Virus record (IMG/VR): IMGVR_UViG_3300022856_000028
Coordinates: 1-27,217 of that record
Source of the DNA: a virus
Length of the DNA: 27,217 nt
Direction: 5' to 3' (one strand)
Position numbers and translations under genes: made by a program. Of this stretch, positions 8,130 to 14,443 are shown piece by piece (the stretch's first letter is position 1; each line of letters begins with the position of its first letter). The notes below the pieces were generated by a model, which saw nothing but the letters and a program-made list of their open reading frames with translations, made no database searches and was not told the origin of the DNA.

Positions 8130-8206
8130 TTTTTATTTTTTTCTGGATGGTCGTGACTGTTGTTGTGGCTTTCTTCATCGTCAATTTTTTGTCGCCACAT
8201 AAATGA
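8126..8206 (+). CDS. 26-residue single-span membrane peptide
   Basis: This short gene encodes 26 residues: a start MIFIFFW, an unbroken Val/Ile/Phe core with no charged residue for more than 20 positions, and a short polar end SPHK. It reads as one transmembrane helix. Support for its being real is positional. It has a strong GGAGG site 7 nt upstream, its ATG overlaps the previous stop as ATGA (8126-8129), and its TGA overlaps the next gene's ATG (8203-8206). It therefore fills exactly the gap between two cassette genes. It may anchor or recruit the cytosolic sugar enzymes to the membrane, or simply serve translational coupling. No known family is recognised. Confidence 0.6.
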   Translation: MIFIFFWMVVTVVVAFFIVNFLSPHK

Positions 8207-8955
8207 TATCTTTCATTCACATCAGAGACGACACAAATGCCGGGGATATGGCGTCGGAGCCAAGCCAGTATTTTTACTCCACGGATTTTCCGGACAAGAA
8301 CGTCCTGAATTTTTCTTGCTCTGTCCCGGATGGCGTCACCGTTTACGGTGGGGGAACGATGGTTAATTGGCTGAATGCGAAACCGGCGTTGCCGGACGGG
8401 CCTCGAATAATCTGGGGTGCTGGATCGTCGCGTCATGGTGAAACTGAGCCGTGGCCCGATCCTGAAGGCTTCGCGCTGATCGGCACCCGCGAATGGTCGC
8501 CAGAACGCGAGGCCGCAGGTTTATATGCGCCGTGCGCGTCGTGCATGTCGCCGCTGTTTGACAAGGAGTATTCTGTTTCACGTGAAGCTGTAGCTTTCGT
8601 CAATGCGAATGACAGCATCCGGGGGCGGTATCCGGCGGCCTATAGGCTGGATATGCCGACGATGAATAATTCCGGTGGCATGGCTGAGATTCTGGAGTTC
8701 CTGGGTTCGGCTGAGGTTGTCCACACAAATAGCTATCACGGATGTTGGTTCGCTCTGTTGCTGGGGCGCAAGGTCGTTTGTTACCCCTATTCATCAAAGT
8801 TTTACGGCTTCAAATACCCGATCAATTACGCCGGATGTTCAGAAGATATTTCGGCCCTTTCATCAGGCGGTGCGTTTTCAGAAGCGTTAGATGAAAGCAG
8901 AGCATACACGACAATGTTTTTTGACCGCGTTATGGAGATTCTTGATGGACATTGA
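8203..8955 (+). CDS. Polysaccharide pyruvyl transferase family protein
   Basis: This family (PF04230, CsaB/WcaK-like) transfers pyruvate from phosphoenolpyruvate to sugars, making acidic ketals. The 250-residue product shows the family features in order: a GD-rich start NAGDMASEP (about 13-20), YGGGTM near 48-53, WGAGSS near 71-76, GTREWSPER near 94-102, and the C-terminal HTNSYHGCWFALLLGRKV (about 174-190), where the His is typical of the active-site region. It is shorter than the roughly 300-380 residues of most relatives, so it looks like a compact version. The start overlaps the preceding small peptide stop as ATGA, and its own 3' end overlaps the HNH gene by 11 nt. It lacks a signal or membrane span. 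Some family members do not use pyruvate, so the exact reaction is inferred. Confidence 0.8.
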   Translation: MISFIHIRDDTNAGDMASEPSQYFYSTDFPDKNVLNFSCSVPDGVTVYGGGTMVNWLNAKPALPDGPRIIWGAGSSRHGETEPWPDPEGFALIGTREWSPEREAAGLYAPCASCMSPLFDKEYSVSREAVAFVNANDSIRGRYPAAYRLDMPTMNNSGGMAEILEFLGSAEVVHTNSYHGCWFALLLGRKVVCYPYSSKFYGFKYPINYAGCSEDISALSSGGAFSEALDESRAYTTMFFDRVMEILDGH

Positions 8956-9544
8956 AGCGCCAGATTGGATGCCGATACGTGACTTTGAAGGCATTTACGA
9001 AGTGTCGTCTTTGGGGCAAATTCGAAGGATCGCTGGCGGTCGGGGCGCGAAAGTTGGCAGGATTTTAAAGCCCGGAGCCAATAAAAGGGACGAGGGGTAT
9101 TTGTTTGTGTTCCTGTACAGAGGAAACGTATCAACCCGGCGATATGTGCATCAAATCGTAACAGATTCATTTCATGGCCCGAGTCCGGTGGCGCACGAGG
9201 TGAATCACATCGATGGCAACAAGAAAAACTGTTGCGCGAGTAACCTTGAGTGGGTCACCAAGAAGGAAAACGCATTCCATGCTGTTAATGTTCTCAAGCG
9301 AGGAAACCGGGGAAAGACGGGGCGAAAAAATCATTTGTCTCGTAAGTATATAATCACATCTCCGTCTGGAGATGTAACGCGCATTCATGGGCTTAACGAG
9401 ACGTGCGCCCGCCTTGGGCTTGATACCGGGTCTATGACGCGGGTTGCCCAAGGGGACTATAGGCACCACAGGGGGTGGCTGTGCGCCTATGATGATGACA
9501 AGGCGGAGAACGCCAGTAAGGTGGGCAGGGAGGCGGCGGCTTGA
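8945..9544 (+). CDS. HNH homing endonuclease with NUMOD4 domain
   Basis: The 199-residue protein begins with a NUMOD4 DNA-binding motif (PDWMPIRDFEGIYEVSSLGQ, about 6-25). A central HNH_3 nuclease core follows: VHQIVTDSF near 68-76, then VNHIDGNKKNCCASNLEW at about 86-103, with His88 and Asn100 as likely active-site residues. It ends with a NUMOD1-like helical DNA-recognition repeat (about 138-178: GLNETCARLGLDTGSMTRVA). ATG 8945 has GGAG 7 nt before it and overlaps the pyruvyl transferase by 11 nt; its stop overlaps the next gene's TTG start (TTGA). Such free-standing endonucleases are selfish elements that promote their own spread among phages. Its seamless overlaps on both sides are unusual for a recent insertion. 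Confidence 0.9.
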   Translation: MDIEAPDWMPIRDFEGIYEVSSLGQIRRIAGGRGAKVGRILKPGANKRDEGYLFVFLYRGNVSTRRYVHQIVTDSFHGPSPVAHEVNHIDGNKKNCCASNLEWVTKKENAFHAVNVLKRGNRGKTGRKNHLSRKYIITSPSGDVTRIHGLNETCARLGLDTGSMTRVAQGDYRHHRGWLCAYDDDKAENASKVGREAAA

Positions 9545-10266
9545 GCGGTCACCGATCACCCGGTCTATCCGCCCTTGTCAGATTACGCGATGAGGAAACG
9601 TGGGTAAAACTGGCGCTGGAATCAATTACGTGGTTTGACGAAATCGTTATTGTGCTGAATTGCTGCACGGACCGGACGCCGGAAATAGTTGAGGACTTTC
9701 GAGCGCAATTTCCTAGTAAAGTGATTGTGGCGGATTATCCCTATACCATCCACCCTATGGGGCCGGGGCATGATGATTGCCCGACAGATAACCCGCATTC
9801 ATCGGCGGCGCTTTATAATTTTACGCAAGACCTTTCAACAAAAACCCATGTTTGCAAAATCGATGGCGACATGGTTTGCATGGATTGGCTCGGCGGTCGT
9901 GTTCGCCAGTTAATGGAAGACGGCCACCATCGGATTAAGATGTTCGGTACGGACATAGTAGGCGATGATTTAACGCATATCGGCAATCACCCACTTTGCC
10001 CGACTAACGGTGTTTATCAGGTGAACGGGACGCGCTACGAACAAGGACAAATGACGCAAAGTTTGCGGGGCGCGGCCCAACCGACAACGGAAATACACGA
10101 TTGTTTTTTGCATTTCAAATGGGCGCGAAATCCGTTTGAAGCGGCAACGGTTCAATGGCCTGAAAACTGGCAGGAGATACCCCATTTCCAGCGGATTGCA
10201 GAAAGGCGGATTCCGGTTGAGCCTTATACGGGCGAATATCCGGCATCTGTGAGGGCTTTAATGTGA
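9541..10266 (+). CDS. GT-A (GT2-like) glycosyltransferase
   Basis: The 241-residue protein has a GT-A-type nucleotide-sugar binding start: ALVRLRDEETWVKLALESI, then DEIVIVLNCCTDRTPEIVEDF near 33-53. The metal-binding DGD lies in CKIDGDMV (about 105-112). The C-terminal part includes an EIHDCFLHFKW stretch often seen in phage and bacterial glycosyltransferases. The predicted protein is soluble, without signal or membrane segments. The start is a TTG at 9541 with GGGAGG about eight nt upstream; it overlaps the previous stop as TTGA. Its own stop overlaps the next gene's GTG (GTGA). It probably transfers a sugar from a nucleotide donor; donor and acceptor cannot be read from the sequence. Confidence 0.8.
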   Translation: MSGHRSPGLSALVRLRDEETWVKLALESITWFDEIVIVLNCCTDRTPEIVEDFRAQFPSKVIVADYPYTIHPMGPGHDDCPTDNPHSSAALYNFTQDLSTKTHVCKIDGDMVCMDWLGGRVRQLMEDGHHRIKMFGTDIVGDDLTHIGNHPLCPTNGVYQVNGTRYEQGQMTQSLRGAAQPTTEIHDCFLHFKWARNPFEAATVQWPENWQEIPHFQRIAERRIPVEPYTGEYPASVRALM

Positions 10267-10841
10267 TTGATCCGATTGTTGGCGGTAGGCTTTCGCCGGA
10301 CGGGAAAATCAAGGACGTTCGCGGCGATCACGTTGCCCGCTATGAGTGGGCTGCTGGTCTTGTCTGCGGTCACGTCATTGATGCCGGATGTAATAGCGGG
10401 TACGGGTCGGCAATCCTTGCCGATGCCGGGTTGACGGTTACGGCAATTGATGTCTGGTCTGATGGCGTCGATTATGGCCGTAAAAACTGGAATAGGCCGG
10501 ACATAACTTGGATTGTTGACGATATTTCACAATGTGGATTTCTGTCTGCGGACGCGGTGGTCGCGTTTGAAGTTATCGAACATTTGGCGGACCCTGCGCC
10601 GTTTTTAACATCTGCAAAATCGGCAAAACGATTGTTTGTCAGCGTTCCAAATGAGTCGGTTTGGCCTTGGCAGCCCAGATATGCGCCGGTCCACCACAGG
10701 CACTATCGGAAAGAGGAATTCGGCGATTTGCTGGAATCCTGCGGATGGGGTGTTGTTGGCTGGTATGGGCAGGCGGGCGGTAGCTCGCCAGTTGAACCGA
10801 ATGTTAATGGCCGGACGTTGGTCGTGGAGTGTATATGCTAA
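10263..10841 (+). CDS. SAM-dependent methyltransferase
   Basis: The 192-residue class I methyltransferase has motif I VIDAGCNSGYGSAIL (about 38-52), an acidic ribose-binding Asp at AIDVW (about 61-65), and AFEVIEHLADP (about 101-111). The downstream HHRHYRKEEFGDLLESCGW segment is common in sugar and lipid methyltransferases of the Methyltransf_11/23 type. The start is GTG 10263, overlapping the previous stop (GTGA), and the 3' end overlaps the next gene by 7 nt. Sandwiched between glycosyltransferases, it most likely O-methylates a sugar of the product glycan; DNA or small-molecule methylation cannot be excluded. Confidence 0.82.
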   Translation: MIDPIVGGRLSPDGKIKDVRGDHVARYEWAAGLVCGHVIDAGCNSGYGSAILADAGLTVTAIDVWSDGVDYGRKNWNRPDITWIVDDISQCGFLSADAVVAFEVIEHLADPAPFLTSAKSAKRLFVSVPNESVWPWQPRYAPVHHRHYRKEEFGDLLESCGWGVVGWYGQAGGSSPVEPNVNGRTLVVECIC

Positions 10842-11533
10842 CAATCGTTTGTTTTCAGTGGATTGATCCCAATGGACGCCACAACCACTTATACAAATAT
10901 GATGCTGAATATGTGAATAAATTGGCGTCGATGTTACGGCGGCATTTGCATATCCCTTATGAACTGGTTTGTGTGACAGATACGCCGGAAGGAATTGAAG
11001 ACAGCATTCGCACGATGCCGACGCCGGTTGATGTCAGGGACTGGCCCGGTCATATGCGCCGGTTGGTGATGTTCCGGCCTGATGCCGCTGAGTTGTTTGG
11101 CGAGCGAATTTTGTTAATTGATCTGGATTGCGTCATTCTGCGCGATATCACGCCGCTGGTTGACCGATCCGAGGATTTTGTATCTTGGGAGCCGCGTTTG
11201 TTTTACGCCCTCAACGGCAAATACAGCCGCTATAACACCGGTTTCATGTTGTTCGATGCCGGGGCAAGGCCGCAAGTCTGGTCTGAACTGACGATTGAGC
11301 GGGCGCAACGGGAATTATCTGTAAAGCATGAGGGCGTTGTAGACGAGCAAAGCTGGATTAGTCACATCCTTGGCCCTGATGAAACGGTATGGCCCTGGAA
11401 CGGCGACGTTGTTTCGGTCAAAGCGGTGCCAAGGCCAAATTTAGCGAGAATGGTATTTTTCAATGGCCCGCGTTCGCCGGGGATGCCTACCATGCAACAA
11501 GAATTCCCGTGGATTAAGGAAAACTGGCTTTGA
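10835..11533 (+). CDS. GT-A glycosyltransferase (GT8-like)
   Basis: The 232-residue product starts MLTIVCFQWIDPNG and has LLIDLDCVILRDI near 93-105. That holds a DxD metal/nucleotide-sugar motif (Asp96, Asp98), as in GT8-type enzymes. NTGFMLFDAG (about 134-143) is a further typical GT-A element, and the tail has VFFNGPRSPG, similar to the HF/YNG-type end of GT8 relatives. There is no membrane span. ATG 10835 was chosen over GTG 10829 because GGAG at 10826-10829 is placed for the ATG, though the spacing is short. The gene overlaps the methyltransferase stop by 7 nt and runs into the next gene through TGATG. The sugar donor is unknown. Confidence 0.75.
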   Translation: MLTIVCFQWIDPNGRHNHLYKYDAEYVNKLASMLRRHLHIPYELVCVTDTPEGIEDSIRTMPTPVDVRDWPGHMRRLVMFRPDAAELFGERILLIDLDCVILRDITPLVDRSEDFVSWEPRLFYALNGKYSRYNTGFMLFDAGARPQVWSELTIERAQRELSVKHEGVVDEQSWISHILGPDETVWPWNGDVVSVKAVPRPNLARMVFFNGPRSPGMPTMQQEFPWIKENWL

Positions 11534-12333
11534 TGGATATTGTTGTCTACCGATCAGGGACGCCGTGGGCAACCCCGATTGAGGCGGCGACAATTGACGG
11601 TTTTAAGGTGCATGGTCTTGACGTTGAGGTAAGGCCGAAAGGTGACTGGCGAAAATCTGACGTTGCCGTTGTCTGGGGTCATCGTGACACGGTTCTGCAC
11701 GATATTCAGAAGGATAATCACTATCTGGTTTTGGAGCGCGGGCATCTACATCCCCGGCGCACCTATACGGCCATGAGCTGGGACGGATTAGGGCGGCGCG
11801 GTCGGTATCCGAAAGCGCCAAACGGCGACCGATGGAATAATCTATTTGCTGGCTACATGAAGTCGTGGAAATCAGGTGGTTCTCATGTTGTCATTTTCGG
11901 GCAAGTGCTTGGCGACGCGTCGTTGGTTGGCGTTGATTTTCATGCATGGGTTTCTGATGCGGTTTGTTCGGCAAGGGTCTATGGATTACCGGTTATCTTT
12001 CGACCACATCCGCGCAGTGCGGGGCTTGGTGACAATTGGCGTCCTGATGGATGCGAGGTTTCTGCATGTTCGCTGGAATCGGATCTGGACCGGGCGGCGG
12101 TGGCGATAACGTATAATTCAACGTCCGGGGTTGAGGCGGTTCTGGCGGGCGTTCCTACGGTCTGTTGCGATCCGGGCGCTATGGCTTGGCCTGTTGCCGG
12201 TCACGATATCGGAAAGACGATAACGCCGTACCGTACCGAATGGGCGCACGATCTGGCTTATACAAATTGGACACTTGATGAAATTGCAGACGGCACGGCA
12301 TGGGCTGCAGAACGAACTGTAATAAAGGATTGA
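11533..12333 (+). CDS. GT-B-like glycosyltransferase (capsule-synthase/KpsS-like)
   Basis: The 266-residue protein has an N-terminal alpha/beta half (MDIVVYRSGTPWATPIEAA) and a central VVIFGQVLGDASL. The GT-B C-terminal pattern follows: LPVIFRPHPRSAGLGDNW, then AAVAITYNSTSGVEAVLAGV and PTVCCDPGAMAW. The RPHP plus S-x-G-V-EA-x-L-x-GVP layout resembles capsule polysaccharide transferases and polysaccharide-biosynthesis GT-Bs. ATG 11533 overlaps the previous stop by one base (TGATG); an in-frame TTG at 11530 would add one residue. It is the last member of the overlapping sugar cassette. It could add a further sugar to the same glycan, but donor and acceptor are unknown. Confidence 0.7.
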   Translation: MDIVVYRSGTPWATPIEAATIDGFKVHGLDVEVRPKGDWRKSDVAVVWGHRDTVLHDIQKDNHYLVLERGHLHPRRTYTAMSWDGLGRRGRYPKAPNGDRWNNLFAGYMKSWKSGGSHVVIFGQVLGDASLVGVDFHAWVSDAVCSARVYGLPVIFRPHPRSAGLGDNWRPDGCEVSACSLESDLDRAAVAITYNSTSGVEAVLAGVPTVCCDPGAMAWPVAGHDIGKTITPYRTEWAHDLAYTNWTLDEIADGTAWAAERTVIKD

Positions 12334-12639
12334 ATGATGCAAAAAGAGCAACCAACAGTATTGACGCCAATGCAAAAATTGAAAGCTATCGGGTTTCGGT
12401 TTTACCAAGGAGATACTCAGGAAAACGCATGGGTTCCTAAAACTGGCGATCTATACACGACAAGCCGTGCCGATCTTGAATTGTACCGTATTGTCGAAGT
12501 TAAAGACGATAAGGTTTACACAGAATATTGCACTAATCCGGGTGTGCTCACTGATTGGCCTATCGATGAATTTACATCAATGAAGACATTTGGTGCTAAT
12601 CGGGTACGCGTACCTGATTGGTGCTTTGATACAGAATAG
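12334..12639 (+). CDS. Hypothetical protein, AT-rich accessory gene
   Basis: This 101-residue protein is not recognised. It is mixed in charge and rich in aromatic residues. It has no membrane segment or catalytic motif; the central VPKTGDLYTTSRADLELYRI VEV-type stretch looks like a small beta-barrel (SH3-like) fold. The start is either of two adjacent in-frame ATGs (12334 or 12337) after AAAGGA at 12324-12329. My hand count over 12361-12600 gives about 42% GC (100 of 240), clearly below the sampled neighbours (57% over 12661-12720), which suggests separate acquisition. It lies directly after the sugar cassette and before the connector gene, so it may belong to the same imported block. Confidence 0.5.
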   Translation: MMQKEQPTVLTPMQKLKAIGFRFYQGDTQENAWVPKTGDLYTTSRADLELYRIVEVKDDKVYTEYCTNPGVLTDWPIDEFTSMKTFGANRVRVPDWCFDTE

Positions 12640-12648
12640 GGCCGTAAC

Positions 12649-13269
12649 GTGTCACTAACACTGGTAACAGCCCCGACCGTTAACCCGGTGACAAATGCCG
12701 AGGTCTATGAACATCTGCGGGTGCCGCTGACGGGATCGCCAGCGGCACCGGTTGATGAGTCGCATATCACGGCATTGATCTCTGCTGCTGTTGGTTATGT
12801 TGACGCCAAAAACGGTGTATTAGGCAGAGCACTGGTCACGCAAACCTGGGACATGAAACTGGATCGGTTTCCCGCTGTAATTTGCGTTCCATTGCCTCCG
12901 TTACAGTCGGTTACATCGATCACTTACGTTGACAGCAATGGCGACAGCCAAACGCTTTCGTCATTGCTTTACACGGTCGATACCAGCACAGAACCAGCCC
13001 GGATTATCCCGGCATATAACGAATCATGGCCGTCAACACGCGGGCATATTGATGATGTAACAATCCGGTTTGTCGCTGGGTACGCGGGTGATGGTGCCAG
13101 CCCCGAAGATTTGCGGGCGAACGTGCCATTCAACATCAAGGCGGGGATAAAGGTTCTGGTTAACGAACTGTATCAGAATCGCGGTGACTCTGCTGTTGGC
13201 GCATCGGTGGAAAAATTACCTTTTGATGTCATGGCGCTGTTAGCGCCGTTCCGGGTTATGGAGTTTTAA
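12649..13269 (+). CDS. Head-tail connector protein (gp6/phiE125 gp8-like)
   Basis: The 206-residue protein matches phage head-tail connector (adaptor) proteins that dock under the portal. The N-terminal part LVTAPTVNPVTNAEVYEHLR is a helical opening with LISAAVGYVDAKNGVLGRAL. It is followed by PLPPLQSVTSITYVDSNGD, an RIIPAYNESWPSTRG segment, VTIRFVAGYAGD and the usual end NIKAGIKVLVNELYQNRGD. That order is the standard one for this family. It starts at GTG 12649, nine nt after the previous stop, with only weak Shine-Dalgarno support. It restores the normal head-to-tail gene order after the sugar cassette. Confidence 0.88.
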   Translation: MSLTLVTAPTVNPVTNAEVYEHLRVPLTGSPAAPVDESHITALISAAVGYVDAKNGVLGRALVTQTWDMKLDRFPAVICVPLPPLQSVTSITYVDSNGDSQTLSSLLYTVDTSTEPARIIPAYNESWPSTRGHIDDVTIRFVAGYAGDGASPEDLRANVPFNIKAGIKVLVNELYQNRGDSAVGASVEKLPFDVMALLAPFRVMEF

Positions 13270-13271
13270 AA

Positions 13272-13514
13272 ATGGAAAACTTTGTTTTTGGCGCTGCTGC
13301 TGGGTTCGTTTATGGGTATTTATTTTGTTTGCTCATTTATTCGCTCTGTTCATCCGGCGAATCTGAAGAAACAGCCCGTCTTTTGAAGGAAAATAAAGAT
13401 GCTTCTGATAGGCTTAAAGCGACGATTGATAGGGATGCTTTGACCATCCCAGACATTCAAGACGCTGCGCGCCGAAACCCCAGTCTCTTTCAGACATCAG
13501 GATACCGCCACTAA
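13272..13514 (+). CDS. Small membrane-anchored protein with helical tail
   Basis: The 80-residue protein has one hydrophobic stretch near residues 5-27 (FGAAAGFVYGYLFCLLIYSL), then a charged, probably helical segment (SEETARLLKENKDASDRLKA) and a polar end. It has no recognised family. ATG 13272 has GGAG at 13260-13263, and its TAA overlaps the next ATG (TAATG), so it is firmly part of the operon. A membrane protein between the connector and head-closure genes is uncommon. It might be a superinfection-exclusion, holin-like or spanin-like protein, but nothing in the sequence decides. Confidence 0.6.
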   Translation: MENFVFGAAAGFVYGYLFCLLIYSLCSSGESEETARLLKENKDASDRLKATIDRDALTIPDIQDAARRNPSLFQTSGYRH

Positions 13515-13846
13515 TGCAGGTCGGAACACTTGACCGCAGGGTCACGATCCAGACCAACACGCCCACACAAGACGCATACGGGGAGCCTATCGAAAGCTGG
13601 TCAACATTCGCGACTGTCTGGGCGAAGCGTGGTGATGTTCGTGGCCGTGAGCGGTTCGCGTCGGAGCAGGAACTTGCAACCCGCACAGCAACTTTTCGCA
13701 TGTACTGGCTGGATGGCGTTCACGAAAGAATGCAGATCGTTGACGAAGATTCAACGGTTTACGACATTCAAGGCATTGCCGGGGATAAACGGCAAAACTG
13801 GCTTGAGTTAAGTTGTGAAGCGAACAGCCCGGAAGCCAGCGCATGA
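13514..13846 (+). CDS. Head closure protein (head-tail joining, SPP1 gp16-like)
   Basis: The 110-residue protein carries the head-tail joining family pattern (PF05521). It starts with MQVGTLDRRVTIQTNTPTQD, then AYGEPIESWSTFATVWAKRG, the VRGRERF segment, and a C-terminal DIQGIAGDKRQNWLELSCE. These proteins form the ring that closes the filled head and provides the docking surface for the tail. The length is normal for the family. It starts through TAATG at 13514 and overlaps the next gene by ATGA. Confidence 0.9.
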   Translation: MQVGTLDRRVTIQTNTPTQDAYGEPIESWSTFATVWAKRGDVRGRERFASEQELATRTATFRMYWLDGVHERMQIVDEDSTVYDIQGIAGDKRQNWLELSCEANSPEASA

Positions 13847-14232
13847 CGATTGAAACGGAACTGCGCACCCGGTTGTTGGCAGACGGAACGATCAGCGGAT
13901 TGATCGGCACTCGGCTATATCCGGTTGTTTTGCCGCAGGACCCGACCATGCCCGCGCTGGTGTCCAGTCGGGTTTCGGGGCAGCGGTTACACAATCTTTC
14001 CGGGGTTGCTGGCCGGGGGATGCCGCGCATAACGATTGACTGTTGGGCATCAACTTATGCCGGGTCAAAGACTTTGGCGGCGGCTGTCCGGTCCTCGCTG
14101 GACGGGCTTAACGGTCTGCTGACCACGATCAATGCCAGCATAAAGATAGATAACGAGATTGACGATTATGAAGACGACACCGGACTGTACCGGGTCATTC
14201 AGGATTACATCATAAACCATTTGGAGGCATAA
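13843..14232 (+). CDS. Tail completion protein (DUF3168, gp17-like)
   Basis: The 129-residue protein looks like the DUF3168 tail completion/tail-terminator family that sits at the head-proximal end of the tail. Features are ETELRTRLLADGTISGLIGT near the start, RLYPVVLPQDPTMPALVSSR, then RITIDCWASTYAGSKTLAAA and the acidic DDYEDDTGLYRVIQDYII end. It overlaps the head-closure gene by ATGA. In many related phages an HK97 gp10-like gene lies between the head-closure and DUF3168 genes; here that gene is found further downstream. Confidence 0.85.
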   Translation: MTIETELRTRLLADGTISGLIGTRLYPVVLPQDPTMPALVSSRVSGQRLHNLSGVAGRGMPRITIDCWASTYAGSKTLAAAVRSSLDGLNGLLTTINASIKIDNEIDDYEDDTGLYRVIQDYIINHLEA

Positions 14233-14233
14233 A

Positions 14234-14443
14234 ATGGCGCTGTATTTTGTTCATGCTGGCGAGGGGTCAATTCTGGTTCGCGCCATAAACGGCCACCGGG
14301 CATTGGAAATTACCGGCGGCGCGTCTGTCGTGCGAATCCTTGAAGGTGGTCCAGAAGGCGCTATTGGCCCGGACGGAAATGTTCAAGATATTGTCGTTGC
14401 TGACGATCCAGAAGAAGTTGAAACAGAAAACGCCGAAGATTAA
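14234..14443 (+). CDS. Small hypothetical protein
   Basis: The 69-residue product is mostly beta-like (ALYFVHAGEGSILVRAINGH) with an acidic tail ending EEVETENAED. It has no recognised family, signal or membrane segment. It starts two nt after the tail-completion stop and ends convergently with the metalloprotease gene: the two stop codons overlap in TTAA at 14440-14443. It may be a small tail or neck component, or a remnant at the edge of the inserted protease gene. Confidence 0.5.
   Translation: MALYFVHAGEGSILVRAINGHRALEITGGASVVRILEGGPEGAIGPDGNVQDIVVADDPEEVETENAED

Noticed and set aside
7491-12333. Classical GtrABC-type serotype conversion operon
   Set aside because: No GtrA-like flippase and no multi-span glycosyltransferase are present; all the enzymes look soluble.
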